Shown here: in pieces, positions 40,931-52,660 of the stretch | How positions within the stretch are numbered: position 1 is the first letter of the stretch | Layout: every line of letters begins with the position of its first letter | Assembly (NCBI RefSeq): GCF_000003605.2 | Contig: NW_003144124.1 | Span: forward strand, 1-57,895 | From: Saccoglossus kowalevskii | Taxonomy: Eukaryota; Hemichordata; Enteropneusta; Harrimaniidae | DNA: 57,895 nucleotides | Reading direction: 5' to 3' | Notes under the pieces: model-generated | Told to the model about the DNA's origin: nothing | The model's input: the letters and a program-made list of their open reading frames with translations, nothing else | Database searches by the model: none | Translations under genes and position numbers: made by a program

Positions 40931-42180
40931 GGCTTTACATATTTTCTAATCCATCCTTATCAGCCATCCACCTTTGCACAGATTTAAGCTCACTGGATTT
41001 AGAGACTAGTATGGCTTTACATATTTTCCAATACATCCCTATCAGCCATCCACCTTGGCACAGATCTAAGCTCACAGGATTTAGAGACTAGTATGGCTTT
41101 ACATATTTTCTAATCCATCCTTATCAGCCATCCCCCTTGGCACAGATATAAGCTCACAGGATTTAGAGACCAGTATGGCTTTACATATTTTCTAATCCAC
41201 CTCCCTTGGCACAGATCTAAGCTCACAGGATTTAGAGACCAGTATGGCTTTACATATTTTCTAATCCATCCCCCTTGGCACAGATATAAGCTTACAGGAT
41301 TTAGAGACCAGTATGGCTTTACATATTTTCTAATCCAACTCCCTTGGCACAGATCTAAGCTCACAGGATTTAGAGACCAGTATGGCTTTACATATTTCTA
41401 AACCATCCCCCTTGGCACATATCTAAAGCTTAACAGGATTTAGAGACCAGTATGGCTTTACATATTTTTCTAATCCATCCCTGTCAGCCATCCACATTGG
41501 CACTGATATAAGCTCACAGGATTAGAGACCAGTATGGCTTTACATATTTTCTAATCCATCCCTATCAGTCACCCGCCTTTGCACAGATCTAAGCTCACAG
41601 GATTTAGAGACTAGTATGGCTTTACATATTTTCTAATCCATCCCTATCAGCCATCCACCTTGGCACAGATATAAGCTCACAGGATTTAGAGACCAGTATG
41701 GCTTTACATATTTTCTAATCCATCCCTATCAGCCATCAACCTTGGCACTGATCTAAGCTCACAGGATTAGAGACCTGTATGGCTTTACATATTTTCTAAT
41801 CCATCCCCTTGGCACAGATAATTTCATAGGATTCAGAGACCAGTATGGCTTAACATATTTTCTAATCCATCCCTATCAGCCATCCATCTTGGCACAGATC
41901 TAAGCTTACAGGATTTAGAGACCAGTATGGCTTTACATATTTTCTAATCCATCCCTATCAGCCACCCACCTTTGCACAGATCTAAGCTCACAGGATTTAG
42001 AGACCAGTATGGCTTACATATTTTTAATCCATCCACCATTCCACAGATATAAGCTCACAGGATTTAGAGACCAGTATGGCTTTACATATTTTCTAATCCA
42101 CCTCCCTTGGCACAGATATAAGCTTACAGGATTTAGAGACCAGTATGGCTTTACATATTTTCTAATCCACCTCCCTTGGC
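40931..42180 (+). repeat. Mixed segment with an indel cluster
   Basis: Long monomers with cactggattt and ttccaatacatcc, then short ones. Between about 41,390 and 41,475 there are several indels (catatttctaaacc, ctaaagcttaacagg, tttttctaatcc), and near 42,014-42,030 ggcttacat and tttttaatcc. Marker monomer at 41815. Confidence 0.85.
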
Positions 42181-43405
42181 ACAGATATAAGCTCACAGGA
42201 TTTAGAGACCAGTATGGCTTAACATATTTTCTAATCCATCCCTATCAGCCATCCATCTTGGCACAGATATAAGCTCACAGGATTTAGAGACCAGTATGGC
42301 TTTACATATTTTCTAATCCATCCCTATCAGCCATCCACCTTGGCACAGATCTAAGCTCACAGGATTTAGAGACTATTATGGCTTTACATATTTTCTAATC
42401 CATCCCTATCAGCCATCCACCTTTGCACAGATCTAAGCTCACAGGATTTAGAGACTAGTATGGCTTTACATATTTTCTAATCCATCCCTATCAGCCATCC
42501 ACCTTGGCACAGATATAAGCTCACAGGATTTAGAGACCAATATGGCTTTACATATTTTCTAATCCATCCCTAGCAGCCACCCACCTTGGCACAGATATAA
42601 GCTCACAGGATTTAGAGACCAGTATGGCTTTACATATTTTCTAATCCATCCCTATCAGCCATCCACCTTGGCACAGATCTAAGCTCACAGGATTTAGAGA
42701 CTAGTATGGCTTTACATATTTTCTAATCCATCCCTATCAGCCATCCACCTTTGCACAGATCTAAGCTCACAGGATTTAGAGACTAGTATGGCTTTACATA
42801 TTTTCTAATCCATCCCTATCAGCCATCCACTTTGGCACAGATATAAGCTCACAGGATTTAGAGACCAGTATGGCTTTACATATTTTCTAATCCAGCCCTA
42901 TCAGCCATCCACCTTGGCACAGATCTAAGCTCACAGGATTTAGAGACTAGTATGGCCTTACATATTTTCTAATCCATCCCTATCAGCCATCCACCTTTGC
43001 ACAGATCTAAGCTCACAGGATTTAGAGACTAGTATGGCTTTACATATTTTCTAATCCATCCCTATCAGCCATCCACCTTGGCACTGATATAAGCTCACAG
43101 GATTTAGAGACCAGTATGGCTTTACATATTTTCTAATCCAGCCCTATCAGCCATCCACCTTGGCACAGATCTAAGCTCACAGGATTTAGAGACTAGTATG
43201 GCTTTACATATTTTCTAATCCATCCCTATCAGCCATCCACCTTTGCACAGATCTAAGCTCACAGGATTTAGAGACTAGTATGGCTTTACATATTTTCTAA
43301 TCCATCCCTATCAGCCATCCACCTTGGCACAGATATAAGCTCACAGGATTTAGAGACCAATATGGCTTTACATATTTTCTAATCCATCCCTAGCATCCAA
43401 CCATC
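42181..43405 (+). repeat. Run of 82-bp monomers with the 246-bp trimer
   Basis: 42,181-42,830 matches 55,017-55,666 at offset 12,836, sharing the rare gactattatgg (42371 and 55207). 42,792-43,407 matches 6,185-6,800 at offset 36,607. The ccagccc marker is at 42892 and 43138, 246 bp apart. Confidence 0.9.
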
Positions 43406-43590
43406 TTGCACTGATCTAAGCTCACAGGATTTAGAGACCAGTATGGCTTTACATATTTTCTAATCCATCCCTCCTTGGCACAGATATAGCTCACAGATTT
43501 AGATACCAGTATGGCTTTACATATTTTTCTATCCACTCCCTTGCACAGATCTAGCTCACAGGATTAGAGACAGTATGGCTTTACATATTT
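43406..43590 (+). other. Cluster of single-base deletions, probable read or assembly error
   Basis: In under 200 bp I see catcttgcac, gatatagctc, cacagattt, tttttctatcc, ccactccc, cttgcacagatctagctc, gagacagt and catatttcta. Each lacks one base from a run or doublet that is otherwise constant in the array. The sequence left of it belongs to the 6.2-6.9 kb block type and the sequence right of it to the 10.4 kb type, so a false join is possible. Confidence 0.7.
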
Positions 43591-44500
43591 CTAATCCATT
43601 CATATCAGCCATCCACCTTGGCACTGATCTAAGCTTACAGGATTTAGAGACCAGTATGGCTTTACATATTTTCTAATCCACCTCCCTTGGCACAGATCTA
43701 AGCTCACAGGATTTAGAAACCAGTATGGCTTTACATATTTTCTAATCCATCCCCCTTGGCACAGATATAAGCTCACAGGATTTAGAGACCAGTATGGCTT
43801 TACATATTTTCTAATCCACCTCCCTTGGCACAGATATAAGCTTACAGGATTTAGAGACCAGTATGGCTTTACATATTTTCTAATCCAACTCCCTTGGCAC
43901 AGATCTAAGCTCACAGGATTTAGAGACCGGTATGGCTTTACATATTTTCTAATCCATCCCCTTTGGCACAGATCTAAGCTTACAGGATTTAGAGACCAGT
44001 ATGGCTTTACATATTTTCTAATCCATCCCTGTCAGCCATCCACCTTGGCACTGATCTAAGCTCACAGGATTAGAGACCAGTATGGCTTTACATATTTTCT
44101 AATCCATCCCTATCAGCCACCCACCTTTGCACAGATCTAAGCTCACAGGATTTAGAAACTAGTATGGCTTTACATATTTTCTAATCCATCCCTATCAGCC
44201 ATCCACCTTGGCACTGATCTAAGCTTACAGGATTTAGAGACCAGTATGGCTTTACATATTTCCTAATCCAACCCCTTGGCACAGATATAAGCTCACAGGA
44301 TTTAGAGACCAGTATGGCTTTACATATTTTCTAATCCACCTTCCTTGGCACAGATCTAAGCTCACAGGATTTAGAGACCAGTATGGCTTTACATATTTTC
44401 TAATCCATCCCTATCAGCCATCCACCTTTGCACAGATCTAAGCTCACTGGATTTAGAGACAAGTATGGCTTTACATATTTTCCAATACATCCCTATCAGC
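43591..44500 (+). repeat. Mixed segment
   Basis: Starts with tccattcat, then five short monomers ending in gaccggtatgg (about 43,926), then long monomers through cactggattt and ttccaatacatcc. Confidence 0.86.
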
Positions 44501-45305
44501 CATCCACCTTGGCACAGAATTAAGCTCACAGGATTTAGAGACTAGTATGGCTTTACATATTTTCTAATCCATCCCTATCAGCCATCCACCTTGGCACAGA
44601 TATAAGCTCACAGGATTTAGTGACCAGTATGGCTTTACATATTTTCTAATCCATCCCTATCAGCCACCCAACTTGGCACAGATATAAGCTCACAGGATTT
44701 AGAGACCAGTATGGCTTTACATATTTTCTAATCTATCACTATCAGCCATCCATCTTGGCACTGATCTAAGCTCACAGGATTAGAGACCAGTATGGCTTTA
44801 CATATTTTCTAATCCATCCATATCTGCCATCCACCTTGGCACTGATCTAAGCTTACAGGATTTAGAGACCAGTATGGCTTTACATATTTTCTAATCCATC
44901 CCCCTTGGCACAGATCTAAGCTCACAGGATTTAGAGACCAGTATGGCTTTACATATTTTCTAATCCATTCATATCAGCCATCCACCTTGGCACTGATCTA
45001 AGCTTACAGGATTTAGAGACCAGTATGGCTTTACATATTTTCTAATCCATCCCCCTTGGCACAGATATAAGCTCACAGGATTTAGAGACCAATATGGCTT
45101 TACATATTTTCTAATCCATCCCCCTTGGCACAGATATAAGCTTACAGGATTTAGAGACCAGTATGGCTTTACATATTTTCTAATCCAACTCCCTTGGCGC
45201 AGATCTAAGCTCACAGGATTTAGAGACCAGTATGGCTTTACATATTTTCTAATCCATCCCCCTTGGCACAGATAATTTCATAGGATCAGAGACCAGTATG
45301 GCTTA
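44501..45305 (+). repeat. Copy of 21,695-22,640 lacking two short monomers
   Basis: See the partner block. Ends at a marker monomer (45269) that has lost bases: ataggatcagag and ggcttacat. Confidence 0.88.
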
Positions 45306-46451
45306 CATATTTTCTAATCCATCCCTATCAGCCATCCATCTTGGCACAGATCTAAGCTCACAGGATTTAGAGACCAGTATGGCTTTACATATTTTCTAAT
45401 CCATCCATATCAGCCATCCACATTGACACTGATCTAAGCTCACAGGATTTAGAGACCAGTATGGCTTTACATATTTTCTAATCCATCCCCCTTAGCACAG
45501 ATATAAGCTCACAGGATTTAGAGACCAGTATGGCTTTACATATTTTCTAATCCATCCCTATCAGCCATCAACCTTGGCACTGATCTAAGCTCACAGGATT
45601 AGAGACCTGTATGGCTTTACATATTTTCTAATCCATCCCCCTTGGCACAGATAATTTCATAGGATTCAGAGACCAGTATGGCTTAACATATTTTCTAATC
45701 CATCCCTATCAGCCATCCATCTTGGCACAGATCTAAGCTTACAGGATTTAGAGACCAGTATGGCTTTACATATTTTCTAATCCATCCCTATCAGCCACCC
45801 ACCTTTGCACAGATCTAAGCTCACAGGATTTAGAGACCAGTATGGCTTTACATATTTTCTAATCCATCCATATCAGCCATCCACCTTGGAACTGATCTAA
45901 GCTCACAGGATTTAGAGACCAGTATGGCTTTACATATTTTCTAATCCATCCCCCTTGGCACAGATATAAGCTCACAGGATTTAGAGACCTGTATGGCTTT
46001 ACATATTTTCTAATCCATCCACCTTTCCACAGATCTAAGCTCACAGGATTTAGAGACCTGTATGGCTTTACATATTTTCTAATCCATCCCTATCAGCCAT
46101 CCATCTTGGCACTGATCTAAGCTCACAGGATTAGACACCAGTATGGCTTTACATATTTTCTAATCCATCCTTATCATCCATCCATCTTGGTACTGATCTA
46201 AGCTCACAGGATTTAGAGACCAGTATGGCTTTACATATTTTCTAATCCATCCACCTTGGCACAGATATAAGCTCACAGATTTAGAGACCAGTGTGGCTTT
46301 ACATATTTTCTAATCCATCCCTATCAGCCATCAACCTTGGCACTGATCTAAGCTCACAGGATTTAGAGACCTGTATGCTTTACATATTTTTCTAATCCAT
46401 CCCCCTGGCACAGATATAAGCTCACAGGTTTAGAGACCTGTATGGCTTTAC
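45306..46451 (+). repeat. Mixed segment, partly copied from 13.1-13.9 kb type
   Basis: Marker at 45648, then cttggaactg (45887) and ttatcatcc (46169), matching 13,387 and 13,669 at offset 32,500. An 82-bp stretch is missing near 46,250. Small indels cluster at 46,375-46,440. Confidence 0.86.
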
Positions 46452-48110
46452 ATATTTTCTAATCCATCCACCTTTGCACAGATCTAAGCTCACAGGATTT
46501 AGAGACCAGTATGGCTTTACATATTTTCTAATCCATTCATATCAGCCATCCACCTTGGCACTGATCTAAGCTTACAGGATTTAGAGACCAGTATGGCTTT
46601 ACATATTTTCTAATCCATCCCCCTTGGCACAGATATAAGCTCACATGATTTAGAGACCAGTATGGCTTTACATATTTTCTAATCCACCTCCCTTGGCACA
46701 GATCTAAGCTCACAGGATTTAGAGACCAGTATGGCTTTACATATTTTCTAATCCATCCCCCTTGGCACAGATATAAGCTCACAGGATTTAGAGACCAGTA
46801 TGGCTTTACATATTTTCTAATCCACCTCCCTTGGCACAGATATAAGCTTACAGGATTTAGAGACCAGTATGGCTTTACATATTTTCTAATCCAACTCCCT
46901 TGGCACAGATCTAAGCTCACAGGATTTAGAGACCGGTATGGCTTTACATATTTTCTAATCCATCCCCCTTGGCACAGATCTAAGCTTACAGGATTTAGAG
47001 ACCAGTATGGCTTTACACATTTTCTAATCCATCCCTGTCAACCATCCACCTTGGCACTGATCTAAGTTCACAGGATTAGAGACCAGTATGGCTTTACATA
47101 TTTTCTAATCCATCCCTATCAGCCACCCACCTTTGCACAGATCTAAGCTCACAGGATTTAGAGACTAGTATGGCTTTACATATTTTCTAATCCATCCCTA
47201 TCAGCCATCCACCTTGGCACTTATCTAAGCTTACAGGATTTAGAGACCAGTATGGCTTTACATATATTCTAATCCACCTCCCTTGGCACAGATCTAAGCT
47301 CACAGGATTTAGAGACCAGTATGACTTTACATATTTTCTAATCCATCCCCCTTGGCACAGATCTAAGCTCACAGGATTTAGAGACCAGTATGGCTTTACA
47401 TATTTTCTAATCCATCCCCCTTGGCACAGATCTAAGCTTACAGGATTTAGAGACCAGTATGGCTTTACATATTTTCTAATCCATCCCTGTCAGCCATCCA
47501 CCTTGGCACTGATCTAAGCTCACAGGATTAGAGACCAGTATGGCTTTACATATTTTCTAATCCATCCTTATCAGCCACTCACCTTTGCACAGATCAAAGC
47601 TCACAGGATTTAGAGAGTAGTATGGCTTTACATATTTTCTAATCCATCCCTATCAGCCATCCACCTTGGCACTGATCTAAGCTTACAGGATTTAGAGACC
47701 AGTATGGCTTTACATATTTTCTAATCCAACCCCTTGGCACAGATATAAGCTCACAGGATTTAGAGACCAGTATGGCTTTACATATTTTCTAATCCACCTC
47801 CCTTGGTACAGATCTAAGCTCACAGGATTAGAGACCAGTATGGCTTTACATATTTTCTAATCCCATCCCTATCAGCCATCCACCTTTGCACAGATCTAAG
47901 CTCACTGGATTTAGAGACTAGTATGGCTTTACATATTTTCCAATACATCCCTATCAGCCATCCACCTTGGCACAGATCTAAGCTCACAGGATTTAGAGAC
48001 TAGTATGGCTTTACATATTTTCTAATCCATCCCTATCAGCCATCCCCCTTGGCACAGATATAAGCTCACAGGATTTAGAGACCAGTATGGCTTTACATAT
48101 TTTCTAATCC
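46452..48110 (+). repeat. Copy of 10,340-11,998
   Basis: Offset 36,112 throughout. A compensating pair of one-base changes (ggattagag near 47,827 and tcccatccc near 47,861) keeps the offset constant. Confidence 0.9.
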
Positions 48111-49750
48111 ACCTCCCTTGGCACAGATCTAAGCTCACAGGATTTAGAGACCAGTATGGCTTTACATATTTTCTAATCCATCCCCCTTGGCACAGATATA
48201 AGCTTACAGGATTTAGAGACCAGTATGGCTTTACATATTTTCTAATCCAACTCCCTTGGCACAGATCTAAGCTCACAGGATTTAGAGACCAGTATGGCTT
48301 TACATATTTTCTAAACCATCCCCCTTGGCACAGATCTAAGCTTACAGGATTTAGAGACCAGTATGGCTTTACATATTTTCTAATCCATCCCTGTCAGCCA
48401 TCCACCTTGGCACTGATCTAAGCTCACAGGATTAGAGACCAGTATGGCTTTACATATTTTCTAATCCATCCCTATCAGTCACCCACCTTTGCACAGATCT
48501 AAGCTCACAGGATTTAGAGACTAGTATGGCTTTACATATTTTCTAATCCATCCCTATCAGCCATCCACCTTGGCACAGATATAAGCTCACAGGATTTAGA
48601 GACCAGTATGGCTTTACATATTTTCTAATCCATCCCTATCAGCCATCAACATTGGCACTGATCTAAGCTCACAGGATTAGAGACCTGTATGGCTTTACAT
48701 ATTTTCTAATCCATCCCCCTTGGCACAGATAATTTCATAGGATTCAGAGACCAGTATGGCTTAACATATTTTCTAATCCATCCCTATCAGCCACCCACCT
48801 TTGCACAGATCTAAGCTCACAGGATTTAGAGACCAGTATGGCTTTACATATTTTCTAATCCATCCATATCAGCCATCCACCTTGGAACTGATCTAAGCTC
48901 ACAGGATTTAGAGACCAGTATGGCTTTACATATTTTCTAATCCATCCCCCTTGGCACAGATATAAGCTCACAGGATTTAGAGACCTGTATGGCTTTACAT
49001 ATTTTCTAATCCATCCACCTTTCCACAGATCTAAGCTCACAGGCTTTAGAGACCTGTATGGCTTTACATATTTTCTAATCCATCCCTATCAGCCATCCAT
49101 CTTGGCACTGATCTAAGCTCACAGGATTAGAGACCAGTATGGCTTTACATATTTTCTAATCCATCCCTATCAGCCATCCATCTTGGTACTGATCTAAGCT
49201 CACAGGATTAAGAGACCAGTATGGCTTTACATATTTTCTAATCCATCCCCCTTGGCACAGATATAAGCTCACAGGATTTAGAGACCAGTATGGCTTTACA
49301 TATTTTCTAATCCATCCCTATCAGCCATCCACCTTGGCACAGATATAAGCTCACAGGATTTAGAGACCAGTATGGCTTTACATATTTTCTAATCCATCCC
49401 TATCAGCCATCAACCTTGGCACTGATCTAAGCTCACAGGATTAGAGACCTTTATGGCTTTACATATTTTCTAATCCATCCCCCTTGGCACAGATAATTTC
49501 ATAGGATTCAGAGACCAGTATGGCTTAACATATTTTCTAATCCATCCCTATCAGCCATCCATATTGGCACAGATCTAAGCTTACAGGATTTAGAGACCAG
49601 TATGGCTTTACATATTTTCTAATCCATCCCTATCAGCCATCCATCTTGGCACTGATCTAAGCTCACATAATTAGAGACCAGTATGGCTTTACATATTTTC
49701 TAATCCATCCCTATCAGCCATCCATCTTGGCACTGATCTAAGCTCACAGG
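48111..49750 (+). repeat. Copy of about 12.48-14.25 kb with a missing long monomer
   Basis: Markers at 48726 and 49490 correspond to 13148 and 13993; their spacing is 764 here and 845 there. The missing unit is the ccatccatc/aagctt monomer that should follow the first marker. Confidence 0.88.
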
Positions 49751-50609
49751 ATTGAGAGACCAGTATGGCTTTACATATTTTCTAATCCATCCCCCTTGGC
49801 ACAGATCTAAGCTCACAGGATTTAGAGACCAGTATGGCTTTACATATTTTCTAATCCATCCCTATCAGCCACCCACCTTTGCACAGATCTAAGCTCACAG
49901 GATTTAGAGACCAGTATGGCTTTACATATTTTCTAATCCATCCATATCAGCCATCCACCTTGGCACTGATCTAAGCTCACAGGATTTAGAGACCAGTATG
50001 GCTTTACATATTTTCTAATCCATCCCCCTTGGCACAGATATAAGCTCACAGGATTTAGAGACCTGTATGGCTTTACATATTTTCTAATCCATCCACCTTT
50101 CCACAGATCTAAGCTCACAGAATTTAGAGACCTGTATGGCTTTACATATTTTCTAATCCATCCCTATCAGCCATCCATCTTGGCACTGATCTAAGCTCAC
50201 AGGATTTAGAGACCAGTATGGCTTTACATATTTTTTAATCCATCCCTATCAGCCATCCACTTTGCCACAGATATAAGCTCACAGGATTTAGAGACCAGTA
50301 TGGCTTTACATATTTTCTAATCCATCCCTATCAGCCATCCACCTTGGCACAGATCTAAACTCACAGGATTTAGAGACCAGTATGGCTTTACATATTTTCT
50401 AATCCATCCCCCTTGGCACAGATATAAGCTCACAGGATTTAGAGACCTGTATGGCTTTACATATTTTCTAATCCAACCCCCTTGGCACAGATATAAGCTC
50501 ACAGGATTTAGAGACCAGTATGGCTTTACATATTTTCTAATCCACCTCCCTTGGCACAGATATAAGCTTACAGGATTTAGAGACCAGTATGGGTTTACAT
50601 ATTTTCTAA
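49751..50609 (+). repeat. Mixed segment
   Basis: The cacccacc, atatcagcc, short/gacctg, cctttccac series of the 1,666-bp unit, then a switch to short monomers with gacctg and gtatgggttt as near 36.7-36.9 kb. Confidence 0.86.
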
Positions 50610-51704
50610 TCCAACTCCCTTGGCACAGATCTAAGCTCACAGGATTTAGAGAGCAGTATGGCTTTACATATTTTCTAATCCATCCCCCTTGGCACAGATG
50701 TAAGCTTACAGGATTTAGAGACCAGTATGGCTTTACATATTTTCTAATCCATCCCTGTCAGCCATCCACCTTGGCACAGATCTAAGCTCACATGATTAGA
50801 GACCAGTATGGCTTTACATATTTTCTAATCCATCCCTATCAGCCACTCACCTTTGCACAGATCTAAGCTCACAGGATTTAGAGAGTAGTATGGCTTTACA
50901 TATTTTCTAATCCATCCCTATCAGCCATCCACCTTGGCACTGATCTAAGCTTACAGGATTTAGAGACCAGTATGGCTTTACATATTTTCTAGTCCATCCC
51001 TATCAGCCATCAACCTTGGCACTGATCTAAGCTCACAGGATTATAGACCTGTATGGCTTTACATATTTTCTAATCCATCCCCCTTGGCACAGATAATTTC
51101 ATAGGATTCAGAGACCAGTATGGCTTAACATATTTTCTAATCCATCCCTATCAGCAATCCATCTTGGCACAGATCTAAGCTTACAGGATTTAGAGAGCAG
51201 TATGGCTTTACATATTTTCTAATCCATCCCCCTTGGCACAGATATAAGCTCACAGGATTTAGAGACCAGTATGGCTTTACATATTTTCTAATCCACCTCC
51301 CTTGGCACAGATATAAGCTTACAGGATTTAGAGACCAGTATGGCTTTACATATTTTCTAATCCACCTCCCTTGGCACAGATCTAAGCTCACAGGATTTAG
51401 AGACCAGTATGGCTTTACATATTTTCTAATCCACCTCCCTTGGCACAGATATAAGCTCACAGGATTTAGAGACCAGTATGGCTTTACATATTTTCTAATC
51501 CTTCCCCCTTGGCACAGACATAAGCTCACAGGATTTAGAGACCAGTATGGCTTTACATATTTTCTAATCCAACCCCCTTGGCACAGATATAAGCTCACAT
51601 GATTTAGAGACCAGTATGGCTTTACATATTTTCTAATCCACCTCCCTTGGCTCAGATATAAGCTTACAGGATTTAGAGACCAGTATGGCTTTACATATTT
51701 CTAA
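50610..51704 (+). repeat. 1,095-bp tandem duplication, first copy
   Basis: cagatgtaagc (50697), gagagtagt (50881), ggattatagacctg (about 51,040), the marker (51090) and the rare tatcagcaatcc (about 51,150) all recur 1,095 bp later in the adjacent segment. Confidence 0.92.
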
Positions 51705-52660
51705 TCCATCTCCCTTGGCACAGATCTAAGCTCACAGGATTTAGAGAGCAATATGGCTTTACATATTTTCTAATCCATCCCCCTTGGCACAGATGTAAGC
51801 TTACAGGATTTAGAGACCAGTATGGCTTTACATATTTTCTAATCCATCCCTGTCAGCCATCCACCTTGGCACTGATCTAAGCTCACATGATTAGAGACCA
51901 GTATGGCTTTACATATTTTCTAATCCATCCCTATCAGCCACTCACCTTTGCACAGATCTAAGCTCACAGGATTTAGAGAGTAGTATGGCTTTACATATTT
52001 TCTAATCCATCCCTATCAGCCATCCACCTTGGCACTGATCTAAGCTTACAGGATTTAGAGACCAGTATGGCTTTACATATTTTCTAGTCCATCCCTATCA
52101 GCCATCAACCTTGGCACTGATCTAAGCTCACAGGATTATAGACCTGTATGGCTTTACATATTTTCTAATCCATCCCCCTTGGCACAGATAATTTCATAGG
52201 ATTCAGAGACCAGTATGGCTTAACATATTTTCTAATCCATCCCTATCAGCAATCCATCTTGGCACAGATCTAAGCTTACAGGATTTAGAGAGCAGTATGG
52301 CTTTACATATTTTCTAATCCATCCCCCTTGGCACAGATATAAGCTCACAGGATTTAGAGACCAGTATGGCTTTACATATTTTCTAATCCACCTCCCTTGG
52401 CACAGATATAAGCTTACAGGATTTAGAGACCAGTATGGCTTTACATATTTTCTAATCCACCTCCCTTGGCACAGATCTAAGCTCACAGGATTTAGAGACC
52501 AGTATGGCTTTACATATTTTCTAATCCACCTCCCTTGGCACAGATATAAGCTCACATGATTTAGAGACCAGTATGGCTTTACATATTTTCTAATCCATCC
52601 CCCTTGGCACAGATATAAGCTCACAGGATTTAGAGACCAGTATGGCTTTACATATTTTCT
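51705..52660 (+). repeat. 1,095-bp tandem duplication, second copy
   Basis: Same order at +1,095 (cagatgtaagc 51792, gagagtagt 51976, marker 52185). The two copies diverge near 52,655, where the second passes into the long 69-bp run. A third, distant copy of the marker part with tatcagcaatcc is at about 56,720. Confidence 0.9.
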
